Origin: Chthoniobacterales bacterium
GTDB taxonomy: Bacteria; Verrucomicrobiota; Verrucomicrobiia; Chthoniobacterales; JACTMZ01
Direction: 5' to 3'
Assembly (NCBI GenBank): GCA_014879535.1
Contig: JACSRX010000009.1
Span: 1-53,383 of the forward strand
Length of the DNA: 53,383 nucleotides
A program made the translations under genes and the position numbers. Within the stretch, counting starts at the first letter, position 1. Each line of letters opens with the position of its first letter. Positions 18,669-26,675 of this stretch are shown here, in pieces. Under the pieces are notes generated by a model that had not been told where the DNA came from, ran no database searches, and saw nothing but the letters and a program-made list of their open reading frames with translations.

Positions 18669-18834
18669 TCTTCGATTTGTTCGGTTGATGAGGGCGTCAA
18701 CGCGGCAAAATCCCCACGGCTCCACGGCCTACGGCCACGGAGACGATGGAAATCTTGACGGCGTTGAGGAGACTCATTGCGCCCCAACTCATGCGCCATC
18801 GCCGTGCAGCGTGCAAGTGGAAAATGCGGCTTCG

Positions 18835-19947
18835 TCAGCGCACGGCTTCGTAGCCCCCGGGAACGCCCCCCTTGGAGAGGACGAACTGGAAGAGGTGGAG
18901 GCTTCGTGCGCGGAAGGCGCCGGCGCACCCGAGCAGGTAATACCGCCACATCCGGTGGAAGCGGTCGCCGTAGCGGTCCCGGAACTGCGGCCATGCCGCC
19001 TGGAAATTGCGCTCCCATGCCATGAGCGTCGGGTCGTAATACGCCCCGAAGTTGTGCACGTCCTCGATGAGGAAGATCCCATCGGCCGCCCGCGCGACCA
19101 GCGCCGCCGAGGGCAGCTCGGAATTGGGGAAAATGTAGCGTATGATCCATGGGTCCGCGCGCTCGTGCGTCGCCGATCCGCAGATTGTGTGGCAGAGAAA
19201 CAGTCCGTCGCTGCGCAGGCAGCGGGCCGCGCACTCCATGTAGTGCCGGTAGTTGCGCGCACCGACGTGCTCCATCATCCCCACGCTCACAATGCGGTCG
19301 AAGTGTTCGTTCACATCCCGGTAATCCTGCAGGCGGATCTTGACGGACAGGCCGCGGCACGCTTCCTGCGCGTGGGCGCATTGCTGTCCGGAGATGGTGA
19401 CGCCCGTCACATCGCATCCACAATGCTCCGCGGCATGGCGGGCGAAGCCGCCCCAGCCGCAGCCGATGTCGAGCAGGCGCATGCCGGGTCGGAGCCCGAG
19501 TTTGCGGCAGATGAGGTCCATCTTCTGGCGCTGTGCGGTCTCGAGGTCCGCGGTGCCACGGAAATAGCCGCAGGAATACTGCATTGCGGGGTCGAGCATC
19601 GCCGCAAAGAAATCGTTGCCCAGATCATAGTGCTTCTCCCCCACGACGCGCGCCCGCTGCCGGCTTTGGGGATTGAAGCTCGCCCGTGCCAGCAACGCGG
19701 CGAGCATCGCGCGCTTTTTCCCCGGAAGCAGGTCCTCCAGACGGACACGCGCGGCATGGCAACTCATCTCATCCAGTGCATCGCAATCCCACCATCCCTC
19801 CATGTAGGACTCGCCCATCCCCAAGGTTCCGTTTGCCAGGACACGGCGGAAAAAGTCCGGATTGTGGACACGAATGTCCCATGCCCGCTTGCCATCGATC
19901 GCGATGTCCGCGGCGGCAAAAAGTTCCTCGATTGCAGTTCTGTGCAC
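18835..19947 (-). CDS. cfa: Cyclopropane-fatty-acyl-phospholipid synthase
   Basis: About 370 residues, closely resembling E. coli Cfa along its length. Visible signatures: 'IRVHNPDFFRRVLANGTLGMGESYMEGWWDCD', quoted here only in part, 'VVGEKHYDLGNDFFAAMLD', SAM motif 'RLLDIGCGWGGFARH', 'VSVGMMEHVGARNY', and the end 'CAGAFRARSLHLFQFVLSKG'. Cfa methylenates unsaturated acyl chains of membrane lipids using SAM. The GTG at 19947 is chosen because the alignable region begins right after it (HRTAIEELFAAADIAIDG). ATGs at 20109 and 20169 would run back into the upstream gene and add sequence with no Cfa likeness. A small CCCCG/CGGGG hairpin sits at 19976-19990. Confidence 0.93.
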   Translation of the reverse strand: MHRTAIEELFAAADIAIDGKRAWDIRVHNPDFFRRVLANGTLGMGESYMEGWWDCDALDEMSCHAARVRLEDLLPGKKRAMLAALLARASFNPQSRQRARVVGEKHYDLGNDFFAAMLDPAMQYSCGYFRGTADLETAQRQKMDLICRKLGLRPGMRLLDIGCGWGGFARHAAEHCGCDVTGVTISGQQCAHAQEACRGLSVKIRLQDYRDVNEHFDRIVSVGMMEHVGARNYRHYMECAARCLRSDGLFLCHTICGSATHERADPWIIRYIFPNSELPSAALVARAADGIFLIEDVHNFGAYYDPTLMAWERNFQAAWPQFRDRYGDRFHRMWRYYLLGCAGAFRARSLHLFQFVLSKGGVPGGYEAVR

Positions 19948-20044
19948 GGCGCTTGCGGGGTTGGTGCAACAGCAGCCCCGTTTTGCGGGGACACGAGTCA
20001 AGTCTGCCCCAGCTTTCCGCGCCGGGAAAGCCAATGTTCCCGTC

Positions 20045-21016
20045 TCAGGGTTGATTTTCCGGATGGCGATGCCGTTTTCTCCAACGGGCACAGAGATCCC
20101 TGCTGGCATCAGCCCAGTCCGGAAACCCGAAGGAAAAGCCCGAAGCTGCCAACCTTGAAGGAGCCACACGCCGGCTCTTGAGGATCAGTTCGGTTTCCGT
20201 CCGCAGAAGAACCGCCCCCACCTCAAGCATCCAATCCGCCGCCGGCAGACCCACCGGGATTCCCCATGCCCCGCGCAGGGCACGCATGAACTCCGAATTG
20301 GGCAACGGATTCGGAGAGCAAAGGTTGACCGGCCCCTCCATCTCCGGATGCTCCAGAATCCAGAATATGGAACGCACAAAATCCCGGTCATGAATCCATG
20401 AGACATATTGCCGTCCGTCACCTGAACGGCCGCCCAAGCCGAAGCGCACGAGGCGCAGAAGTATGTCGAATGGTCCGCCCTCGCCGGGGCTCATGAGAAT
20501 CGCGGAACGAAGGAGCACTTTGCGCGTCGAAGGAGTTGACGTCCCATTCATCGTCTGCTCCCAGCGTGTCGCCACGTCGATGCTGAATCTCCATGTATCC
20601 GGCGCGCCCGGTTCGGTTCCGCCGATGAGCCCGGAGAATTCGTCATTTGGCGCGTCATAACGGTGCTCGTAAATAGTCGCCGTGCCCGCCTGCAGCCAGA
20701 CCTTCGGCGGCGCGGAGGCTCCGGAAATCGCCTTGCCGACAATGCGGGTGGATTCCACCCTTGAATCCATGATCTCGCGCCGGTTCTTTGCGCCATAGCG
20801 GCAGTTCACACTCCGCCCGGCAAGGTTGATCACGGCGTCGGCCCCTTCGAGTTCCGACGCCCAGGGCCCGGAAGTCCGACCGTCCCAATGCACCATGCGC
20901 CACGGCGCGGGCCTCGGGCTGCGGCTCAACACGACCACGTCATGGCAGGCCTCGTGGAATGCACGCGCAAGAACCGTTCCGACATGACCCGTGCCGCCGG
21001 GAATGACGATTTTCAC
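20045..21016 (-). CDS. TIGR01777-type NAD(P)-dependent epimerase/SDR
   Basis: 323 residues of the extended short-chain dehydrogenase family, TIGR01777/SDR39U1 type. The N-terminal nucleotide motif is 'IVIPGGTGHVGTVLARAF', followed by 'ADAVINLAGRSVNCRYG', 'NRREIMDSRVESTRIVGKAI', and the C-terminal 'EGPVNLCSPNPLPNSEFMRALRGAW' segment with 'SRRVAPSRLAASGFSF'. The GTG at 21016 overlaps the stop of the SRPBCC gene as GTGA; an upstream ATG would only add non-conserved residues. Its substrate is unknown. Its place between an SRPBCC protein and Cfa suggests a lipid or polyketide-like intermediate. Confidence 0.88.
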   Translation of the reverse strand: MKIVIPGGTGHVGTVLARAFHEACHDVVVLSRSPRPAPWRMVHWDGRTSGPWASELEGADAVINLAGRSVNCRYGAKNRREIMDSRVESTRIVGKAISGASAPPKVWLQAGTATIYEHRYDAPNDEFSGLIGGTEPGAPDTWRFSIDVATRWEQTMNGTSTPSTRKVLLRSAILMSPGEGGPFDILLRLVRFGLGGRSGDGRQYVSWIHDRDFVRSIFWILEHPEMEGPVNLCSPNPLPNSEFMRALRGAWGIPVGLPAADWMLEVGAVLLRTETELILKSRRVAPSRLAASGFSFGFPDWADASRDLCARWRKRHRHPENQP

Positions 21017-21954
21017 CGTTCGCCCTCCGACTGCCTTTTGATCTCCCGCAGCACCCGCAGGTGGATCTCGTGGATGATCCCATCGGACAGCCGGTGCCAA
21101 TACCAATCAGGGGTGATCCGTTGGAAATACCATGTGGTTCCCTCGAGGATCACTGTTCCATTTTCCTCCCAGAGCCGGAACCTGCCCCGCGTGGAAACGA
21201 AGGTGTCATGAAGGTGCGGCGTGTCGAGATGCCCGTGGGGACTGAATTCCTTCATCGGGGGCGGATTGGATGTGACGGAGAATTCCAATGTGTGCGGGGA
21301 ATCCCAGACGGTGATCGGTTCGACGAAAGGCCCCGTGGAGAAGACACAATGCCGGATGGCGCCCACGCCCTCTCCGTCGATGCGCGCACTCACCGGATAG
21401 GCTATGCCGAGGCGGAAAATGCCGCGCGGCAGCTCCTCGATGCGGTCGAATTCGATCACATTTTTCCACACCTCATGGATCGGGGCCTCGATTTCCACGC
21501 GCGAGGCAACCTCGTGCAAAGCCGGCTCCGGAGGCTGCATGTATTCAAAGCCGAGAAGAGCCGGAAACACTGCCACCAGCAAGAGAGGCATGAGAAAAGT
21601 CGCCCGCGCGGAGAGATTGCGGCCCAGCAAATATCCCAAAGCCGCCCCGACCAAGCAGAGTGCCGCAGCCAAGGGGAATGCCATGACAAGGCAGATCAAC
21701 CCATCGATTGCGAAGACGAGAATGAATCCACCCAGAGCCAGAATCGCGAGCAGCGCGACGCCATAGCACGCTCCCCACGAGGCATTGCGCCACTTTCGGA
21801 ATATCAGGGCTGAGAGGAAGGATACCAGAACCGGCAATCCCAAGAACAGAGCCCATCCATAGGTTCCGAGCAGGCGGACTGCCACGAACGCTCCTCCGAG
21901 ACCGATCACAGCCGGAAGAAAAACGGCCGTGAGAACGGGAGCCTTACCTCGCAT
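21013..21954 (-). CDS. Membrane protein with C-terminal SRPBCC (START-like) domain
   Basis: 313 residues. The N-terminal ~150 are four to five hydrophobic helices (starting MRGKAPVLTAVFLPAVIG). Residues ~160-305 form a polyketide-cyclase/SRPBCC-like ligand-binding domain ('VEIEAPIHEVWKNVIEFDRIEELPRG', quoted in part; 'GAIRHCVFSTGPFVEPITVWD'; 'WHRLSDGIIHEIHLRVL'). SRPBCC domains bind hydrophobic ligands, so a membrane-tethered lipid-binding role is inferred. The ATG at 21954 has a perfect GGAGG six bases upstream (21961-21965). It overlaps its upstream neighbour by 11 nt and the epimerase gene by 4. Confidence 0.82.
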   Translation of the reverse strand: MRGKAPVLTAVFLPAVIGLGGAFVAVRLLGTYGWALFLGLPVLVSFLSALIFRKWRNASWGACYGVALLAILALGGFILVFAIDGLICLVMAFPLAAALCLVGAALGYLLGRNLSARATFLMPLLLVAVFPALLGFEYMQPPEPALHEVASRVEIEAPIHEVWKNVIEFDRIEELPRGIFRLGIAYPVSARIDGEGVGAIRHCVFSTGPFVEPITVWDSPHTLEFSVTSNPPPMKEFSPHGHLDTPHLHDTFVSTRGRFRLWEENGTVILEGTTWYFQRITPDWYWHRLSDGIIHEIHLRVLREIKRQSEGER

Positions 21955-22408
21955 GAACCGCCTCCATAGGATTTTTTGTGTCGCTTCCAATTCCCGGAAG
22001 CATTCCCACGGAGAGATACAGGACGGCCCACGAGGAATAGACCGCCAAAAGGATCACGTGGACAACGGTGCGTGAAGGAATTCCGCGCCAATGGCTGCTG
22101 CTGTAGTAACAAACCTGCAGCATGGCGCGAACACCCCAGAAAATCCCGATGGCACAGGCAAGCCAGCGATACACCGGATCACCTCCCGCAGCAATTTGGG
22201 GGGCAAACCGCCATGTCAACACGGCAAAGATGAGAAGCGCTGCCGAAACGAACCACGTGTGGACGTGGAAAACCTGCCGGACCAGGAGCGGCATCCGTTC
22301 GATGTCCGATTGCCACCGCATGATGCGCGCGACATTCAGGTTGAGCACCGCCAGACAAGCCTGCCCTGCGGCCGCCAGCAACAATCCGGTCTCGAGCATC
22401 CGGTTCAT
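21944..22408 (-). CDS. Four-helix membrane protein, paralogue A
   Basis: 154 residues with four predicted transmembrane helices (about 6-24, 45-65, 82-102 and 113-135). The ATG at 22408 overlaps the stop of the upstream paralogue in an ATGA. It shares with that neighbour the pattern VRQVFHVHTWFV...VLTW...AAGGDPVYRWLA...IFWGVRAMLQ, so the two arose by tandem duplication. I do not recognise a named family. The context suggests a role in the membrane-lipid operon, perhaps as a heteromeric subunit of the acyltransferase. Confidence 0.75.
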   Translation of the reverse strand: MNRMLETGLLLAAAGQACLAVLNLNVARIMRWQSDIERMPLLVRQVFHVHTWFVSAALLIFAVLTWRFAPQIAAGGDPVYRWLACAIGIFWGVRAMLQVCYYSSSHWRGIPSRTVVHVILLAVYSSWAVLYLSVGMLPGIGSDTKNPMEAVHAR

Positions 22409-22815
22409 CGTGCGGGAAAGATTGCGACCCAACCGTAGATGATGGTCAGGCCGATGAAGGCGCACGTCAGCGCGTGATAGCCCGCGATCCGGAAACCATT
22501 TGTGAGAAATGGCCGGGCATCGAAGACAAACCATTGCACACCCAGCCGGGCCAGCCAGAACACGGCGATGAAGGCGCCGAGTGACCGCGCCACCGGATCA
22601 CCGGAGGCCATGGCTTCCGCGTTGAGGAGCGTGAGCACGCCGAATCCCGCGATGACCAGAACGATGAATGCCCCATAGACCCAGAAGAGACGACGCATGA
22701 AGGGATGCAGCCCTGCGAGGTTTCCGCGCCAATCGAGGGCATGCGGTGTCAGTGCGCTGGCGATGAGGATCGCGAAGTGAAGGACGCCCGCCGTCTGGAT
22801 CATCAGGGTTTTCAT
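22405..22815 (-). CDS. Four-helix membrane protein, paralogue B
   Basis: 136 residues, four hydrophobic helices, beginning MKTLMIQTAGVLHFAILIAS. It shares with paralogue A the patterns MRRLFWVYGAFI / VLTLLNAEAMASGDPVARSLGAF / FWLARLGVQW, aligned without large gaps. ATGA overlaps link it to the acyltransferase upstream and to paralogue A downstream, so all three are co-translated. The function is unknown. Confidence 0.75.
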   Translation of the reverse strand: MKTLMIQTAGVLHFAILIASALTPHALDWRGNLAGLHPFMRRLFWVYGAFIVLVIAGFGVLTLLNAEAMASGDPVARSLGAFIAVFWLARLGVQWFVFDARPFLTNGFRIAGYHALTCAFIGLTIIYGWVAIFPAR

Positions 22816-23741
22816 AAGGCATGAATGACCTGCAGGAACGGAAGCATCACGCGCTCGACGAAGATGGGCGGAAACAGCAGCCCCGCCGGGGCCGCTGTCA
22901 CAACCAGAACGAACATCCTGCCCCGCACCCCACGCTGCAGTCCGACCGCTCTTCCGAATGCCGAACGTTCTGCAAGGACACCTGCCCCCTGCAGCAGGAA
23001 ATACAAAGTGGGCAATCCATAACCCCCGCGCGCCGGCAGAGAGATGGCCGCCTCATGCACCAGTCCCGAGGCAAGGAACGTCAGCAGCGTCGCCGTCGCG
23101 ATTCCGCACGGTCGCCGCAGCGGCTCGAAGATGTTGCGGCGGACCAAGTCATTGAACCCCCGGTTCCAGCGCAGCCCCCAGAATTCCCCCAAGGAACGCG
23201 CCGCGATCGGCATCCTCATGATCGGACGCGCGTCGATCCCCGCCGACTGCCAGGCAAGCGCCAGCAAATGGAATGCGCCGAAATGCAGCAGAATGATCAA
23301 CCCGACCATTCCGGTCCACCCCTGCAGCAAGGCGCCGGGAAGCAGGCGCGCGACTCCCCAGACGAGGAACCCTCCAAACAGGATTTTCAGACCGGCAAAG
23401 AACCACGCGCGCCTCTCCGGCTTTTCCGGACGGCTGCGCGCATTGAGAAAGGCTCCGGCATCCATCCCGGGCCAGAGCAGAAGGTAGGCGAGCGAACGCC
23501 TCCACGCAACCCCCCCGACCACTTCCCGTCCGTCACACCATGTCAGCCATTTGCACCCGGCGAAAATCGCAAGGGCGATGGCCCACATGAGCACCCATGC
23601 AGGCAGCGGCCACGCAACCAGAACGGCAGCCGACGGAAGCAAGAGCAGGGGCAGCCAGCGTGCTCTCCCGACCAACAAGGCTCCGTCCGCAGCCCCATGC
23701 GGAGTGATGGCTGGACCTTTCGCCATGTGCAATGGGTTCAT
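22812..23741 (-). CDS. MBOAT / wax-synthase-like membrane O-acyltransferase
   Basis: 309 residues from the ATG at 23741; an ATG at 23726 is an alternative. There are about eight hydrophobic helices. The MBOAT hallmark 'SLGEFWGLRWNRGFNDLVRR' and the catalytic-His segment 'FLASGLVHEAAISLP' match the wax-synthase-like branch (PF13813 type) also found in plants and fungi. These enzymes transfer an acyl chain from acyl-CoA to a hydroxyl; the acceptor here is unknown. It starts 13 nt after the preceding stop and overlaps the next gene in an ATGA. It is the likely catalytic core of the operon. Confidence 0.82.
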   Translation of the reverse strand: MNPLHMAKGPAITPHGAADGALLVGRARWLPLLLLPSAAVLVAWPLPAWVLMWAIALAIFAGCKWLTWCDGREVVGGVAWRRSLAYLLLWPGMDAGAFLNARSRPEKPERRAWFFAGLKILFGGFLVWGVARLLPGALLQGWTGMVGLIILLHFGAFHLLALAWQSAGIDARPIMRMPIAARSLGEFWGLRWNRGFNDLVRRNIFEPLRRPCGIATATLLTFLASGLVHEAAISLPARGGYGLPTLYFLLQGAGVLAERSAFGRAVGLQRGVRGRMFVLVVTAAPAGLLFPPIFVERVMLPFLQVIHAL

Positions 23742-23754
23742 ATGCCGGGGCGCT

Positions 23755-24129
23755 TCATGCCGGAAGCGGCGGAGGGGTGGTTCCGGCCCTGGCGCGGCGG
23801 CGCAGTTTGGCGAGAACAAGCAGGTTGAAGAAATGCATGACCCCGAGCGTCAGCAGCACGACTCCCATCTTGCCGCTCAGGGCTTCGAATACTTCCTTCG
23901 GACTATCAACCCGGATGCCAAGTTTCAGAAACAGGCAGATGAAGCCCAGGTTGATCAGGTAGAATCCCACGACCAACAGATGGTTGATGCTGTCGGCCAA
24001 TGGCTCGTTCCGATGGAAACAATCCACCAGAAAAACCCGGCCGTTCTTGAACAGGGTGTGCGCCACCCAGACGGTCAGGGCGATGCTGATGACCAGATAC
24101 AGGCTGTAGGTGAGGAGGATGTGGTTCAT
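23755..24129 (-). CDS. Small integral membrane protein, first gene after the GbsR-like regulator
   Basis: 124 residues with three hydrophobic helices (MNHILLTYSLYLVISIALTVWV; HLLVVGFYLINLGFICLFLKL; MGVVLLTLGVMHFFNLLVLAKL, each quoted up to its core) and a basic, proline-rich tail. No family is recognised. It has no Shine-Dalgarno sequence, only an A-rich leader. One of the two operator-like repeats (24147-24170) lies 17 nt upstream of its ATG, so the regulator upstream probably controls this gene and those following it. Confidence 0.75.
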   Translation of the reverse strand: MNHILLTYSLYLVISIALTVWVAHTLFKNGRVFLVDCFHRNEPLADSINHLLVVGFYLINLGFICLFLKLGIRVDSPKEVFEALSGKMGVVLLTLGVMHFFNLLVLAKLRRRARAGTTPPPLPA

Positions 24130-24146
24130 GGTTTTTGTGTTTTTTG

Positions 24147-24170
24147 TATTTCCGATAAATAATGAAAATT
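24147..24170 (-). promoter_or_regulatory. Putative GbsR-type operator, copy 2
   Basis: The plus-strand reading TATTTCCG-ATAAATAA-TGAAAATT matches copy 1 (24715-24738, TATTTTCA-ATAAATAC-TGAAAATA) at 20 of 24 positions, including the eight-base spacer. It sits in the 55-nt gap between the regulator stop and the next start. A repeat this well conserved in two leaders of one locus is most simply read as a binding site for the regulator itself. Confidence 0.65.
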
Positions 24171-24184
24171 ATGGGCAAAATTTT

Positions 24185-24715
24185 TCATCCCGCGAAAAGC
24201 TTGGCGGCCAGCTTCATGATCTTGCTTTGTTCGGAGGACGCCGCCGTCTCCAGAATGCGCTCGGCCAGCCGGAGAAACTCCTGGAGGGCGTCGATCTGAT
24301 CGGAAAAGTCCTTCGCCTCCCGGCTTTTGAGCCCGCGGGTCTTGTCCCGGCATCTCTGCAGAATCTCCATGGCCGGGGTGATCTCCCGGCGTTTCCGCTC
24401 GCGGGCGATGATGCAGAACATCTTCCACACATCCTTCTCCGCCACGAAGTATTCCTTGCGCTCCCCGGGCCGGAGCACAGAGCGGATCAACCCCCAGCCG
24501 ACAAGATCGCGCAGATTCGTGTTGGCGTTGCCGCGGCTGATCCGAAGCTCCGCCATGATCTCGTCCGTGGTCAGCGGCTCCGGGCTCGTGATCAGCAAGG
24601 CATGGATCTGCGCCATCGTGCGGTTGATCCCCCACGCATTGCCGATCGCGCCCCACTGGGACACGAAATCCTGCCGCGCTTCGCGGAGGGTGGAGGATGT
24701 CTCATCGTTTTTCAT
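24185..24715 (-). CDS. GbsR/MarR-family transcriptional regulator
   Basis: 176 residues with a winged helix-turn-helix at about 22-90 ('MAQIHALLITSPEPLTTDEIM', 'LRISRGNANTNLRDLVGWGLI', 'GERKEYFVAEKDVWKMF', each quoted within its core). A helical C-terminal dimerisation region follows. This pattern is typical of the GbsR family, known for choline/betaine control in Bacillus and for lipid or membrane genes elsewhere. The ATG has no Shine-Dalgarno, and the predicted transcript starts at or next to it. It overlaps its own putative operator, suggesting autoregulation. Confidence 0.85.
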   Translation of the reverse strand: MKNDETSSTLREARQDFVSQWGAIGNAWGINRTMAQIHALLITSPEPLTTDEIMAELRISRGNANTNLRDLVGWGLIRSVLRPGERKEYFVAEKDVWKMFCIIARERKRREITPAMEILQRCRDKTRGLKSREAKDFSDQIDALQEFLRLAERILETAASSEQSKIMKLAAKLFAG

Positions 24716-24750
24716 ATTTTCAATAAATACTGAAAATACAATCTGGTCAA
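24715..24750 (-). promoter_or_regulatory. Regulator promoter with overlapping operator, copy 1
   Basis: Minus strand: -35 TTGACC (24745-24750), a 17-nt spacer, and -10 TTTATT (24722-24727). A perfect 8+8 inverted repeat TATTTTCA-N8-TGAAAATA (24715-24738) covers the -10 box and touches the start codon. The inferred +1 is at about the ATG, giving a leaderless message. A protein bound here would block RNA polymerase. Confidence 0.65.
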
Positions 24751-24846
24751 TGGAAAGATTTCCAGCGCTTCCGCGGCCTCCCTGACGTTCGTGCGGGGGC
24801 GGTTTTTGCCTCGCGCGGGCGGGGCGCGGGGAACCATGGTGGCGGC

Positions 24847-25437
24847 ATGGATTCGTCCGGCCTGCGCTGGTTGCTGCGGGAGTGGCCGTATGCGGCGCTT
24901 TTCACCGCGGGATTCCTGCTGGCGCTTGCCCCGTTCTTTGGTGAGTTGGGGCTGCCTCTGCTGCTTGTTTACCTGCAGCTTCCACTCTACATGGTGCACC
25001 AGTTCGAGGAGCACCGGCAGGACCGCTTCCGGAAGTTCTTCAATGAGGTCCTTGGGGGTGGACGGGAGGCGCTGACTCCGGGCGCCGTCTTCGTGATCAA
25101 TTCCGTCGGGGTATGGGGCGTCGATCTTGCCTCGCTCTATCTCGCGTGGAGCGTCGGATTGGGCTGGGGCTTGGTTGCGGTTTACCTCACGCTCGTCAAT
25201 GCCGTGGTGCACATTGTCATGTCCGTGGCGTTGCGGCGCTACAACCCCGGGCTCTGGACCGCCGTCTTCGTGTTTCTCCCCGCGGGGCTCTGGGCTCTGG
25301 TCGTCGTGTCTGCTGCCAGCGGGGCCTCATGGCACGCACATGGGCTTGCGGCGGGGGCGGTCGTTCTCCTGCATGTGCTCATCATGGTTTGGGCCCGGAT
25401 GAGACTGTTTCGGTTCAGGCGCCGCGGGGCGACCTAA
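24847..25437 (+). CDS. HXXEE-domain membrane protein
   Basis: 196 residues with about five hydrophobic helices. The family-defining motif H51-QF-E54-E55 ('LYMVHQFEEHRQDRFRKF') follows the first helices, and a later 'LTLVNAVVHIVMSVALRRYNPG' supplies the second conserved His region. HXXEE proteins (PF13787) are of unknown function; the His/Glu set suggests metal binding or catalysis in the membrane. It is divergent from the GbsR-like gene (131-nt gap 24716-24846), so the regulator might also affect it. Its last four bases overlap the convergent acyltransferase gene. Confidence 0.82.
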   Translation: MDSSGLRWLLREWPYAALFTAGFLLALAPFFGELGLPLLLVYLQLPLYMVHQFEEHRQDRFRKFFNEVLGGGREALTPGAVFVINSVGVWGVDLASLYLAWSVGLGWGLVAVYLTLVNAVVHIVMSVALRRYNPGLWTAVFVFLPAGLWALVVVSAASGASWHAHGLAAGAVVLLHVLIMVWARMRLFRFRRRGAT

Positions 25438-26573
25438 GCCCCGCGGGATTTCGGATGTCCGACCAAGGCCGGTTTGAGGCGTGCCAGAGGCTGCTCGAAA
25501 AGGTGCCAGGACAGCGCGGCGGCGCCGATGGAGAGGGCGGTGAGCAGCAGGACGCGCACGGTGTTGTCCTGCACGGGATCGATGCCCGCGCGATCGAGCA
25601 TGGGGCCGAACACGATGTGCACGAGCACATGGAAGAGATAGATGCCGAGACTGATCTTTCCCATGTAAACCAGCGGCGGCAGCGACAGGAACCAGCCGAT
25701 GGGACCGCGCCATCCTTGGGCCGTTGCCAAGATCACCCATCCGATGAAAACCGCCTCGAGGAGCTCAATGGTTGCGATCCATTCATTCGTCTGCGGCATG
25801 TAGCGCAGGGAGCGGGCCATGAGGAGGCATGCAAAGGCAAACGCACCCCACCCCCAGCGCTGGCGCTCCGTCATCACTTGAACGCCGACCTTCCCCCCTG
25901 CGAGCCACGCGACAAAGCCCCCGGTTGCGAATGAATCGAGAGACCCGAAAAGCATCGTCCAGCGGATGATGGGATTCACCTCCCACACGATGCAGGCCAG
26001 GCGAAAGCCGAAGGCGATCGTCACCGCGCCCGCGAGGACCCCGGGAAACCAGCGCCGGGGCGTGAGGAGCAGCACCACCGGCCACAGGAGATAGAATTGC
26101 TCCTGCACGGAAAGTGACCACAGGTGCGCCATCGCATCGGGCCAATATCCGGTTTTGGCGGCGTAGAAATTCGACAGAAAGGCGACATGCCACAGGAAGT
26201 CGCTCCGCACGGCGCCGACGCCGAGCACCGCGGCCAGCAGTAGCGACAGGTAAAGCGGCGGCACAATGCGCAGAAGGCGCCGCCCGTGGAAGACCGGAAG
26301 CTCGCGCCATACGCTCACGCCGCCCGCGTTCGCCGTGTCCTCGGCCTTCCACAGCCACAGGGTGATGAAATAGCCGGTCAGGGCAAAGAACAGCCGCACC
26401 GAGATGGGCCCGTATTCCAGAAAATCCGGGATGTGCATCCCGAAGTGGTGGAAAAGCACGCCCGTGATGGCGACGGCCCGCAAGCCGTCCAATTGTGGTT
26501 GATACACCCCGCCCATGCTCCGACCGGAAGGCGGCGGGGTGGTGCTGGCTGCGGTGCGGAGGGAGGCGCTCAT
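25434..26573 (-). CDS. Acyltransferase 3 family membrane protein
   Basis: 379 residues from the ATG at 26573; GGAG lies close upstream, and an ATG at 26597 is possible. The N-terminal signature 'YQPQLDGLRAVAITGVLFHHF' contains the family's conserved region with catalytic His residues. 'EYGPISVRLFFALTGYFIT' follows, as do about ten transmembrane helices and 'LWSLSVQEQFYLLWPVVLLL', all typical of PF01757 proteins such as OafA. They acylate surface polysaccharides or lipids. The acceptor is unknown, and no sugar-polymer genes are nearby. Confidence 0.9.
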   Translation of the reverse strand: MSASLRTAASTTPPPSGRSMGGVYQPQLDGLRAVAITGVLFHHFGMHIPDFLEYGPISVRLFFALTGYFITLWLWKAEDTANAGGVSVWRELPVFHGRRLLRIVPPLYLSLLLAAVLGVGAVRSDFLWHVAFLSNFYAAKTGYWPDAMAHLWSLSVQEQFYLLWPVVLLLTPRRWFPGVLAGAVTIAFGFRLACIVWEVNPIIRWTMLFGSLDSFATGGFVAWLAGGKVGVQVMTERQRWGWGAFAFACLLMARSLRYMPQTNEWIATIELLEAVFIGWVILATAQGWRGPIGWFLSLPPLVYMGKISLGIYLFHVLVHIVFGPMLDRAGIDPVQDNTVRVLLLTALSIGAAALSWHLFEQPLARLKPALVGHPKSRGA

Positions 26574-26675
26574 GTGCTCCGGGGGCAAACGGTGCATTTT
26601 TTCCACGCGTGCCGGAATGGAAAGCCTCGAAGTCAGGGGGAGGAAAACGGCGGCGGCCTCCGGCACCCCGCAAGA

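Noticed and set aside
18697-18777. A 26-codon minus-strand frame (MSLLNAVKISIVSVAVGRG...)
   Set aside because: It has no ribosome site and no recognisable similarity. The length is within chance.
18565-20181. A 538-codon open frame antisense to cfa
   Set aside because: It lies fully across the well-identified Cfa gene and part of two neighbours, and reads as low-complexity shadow sequence.
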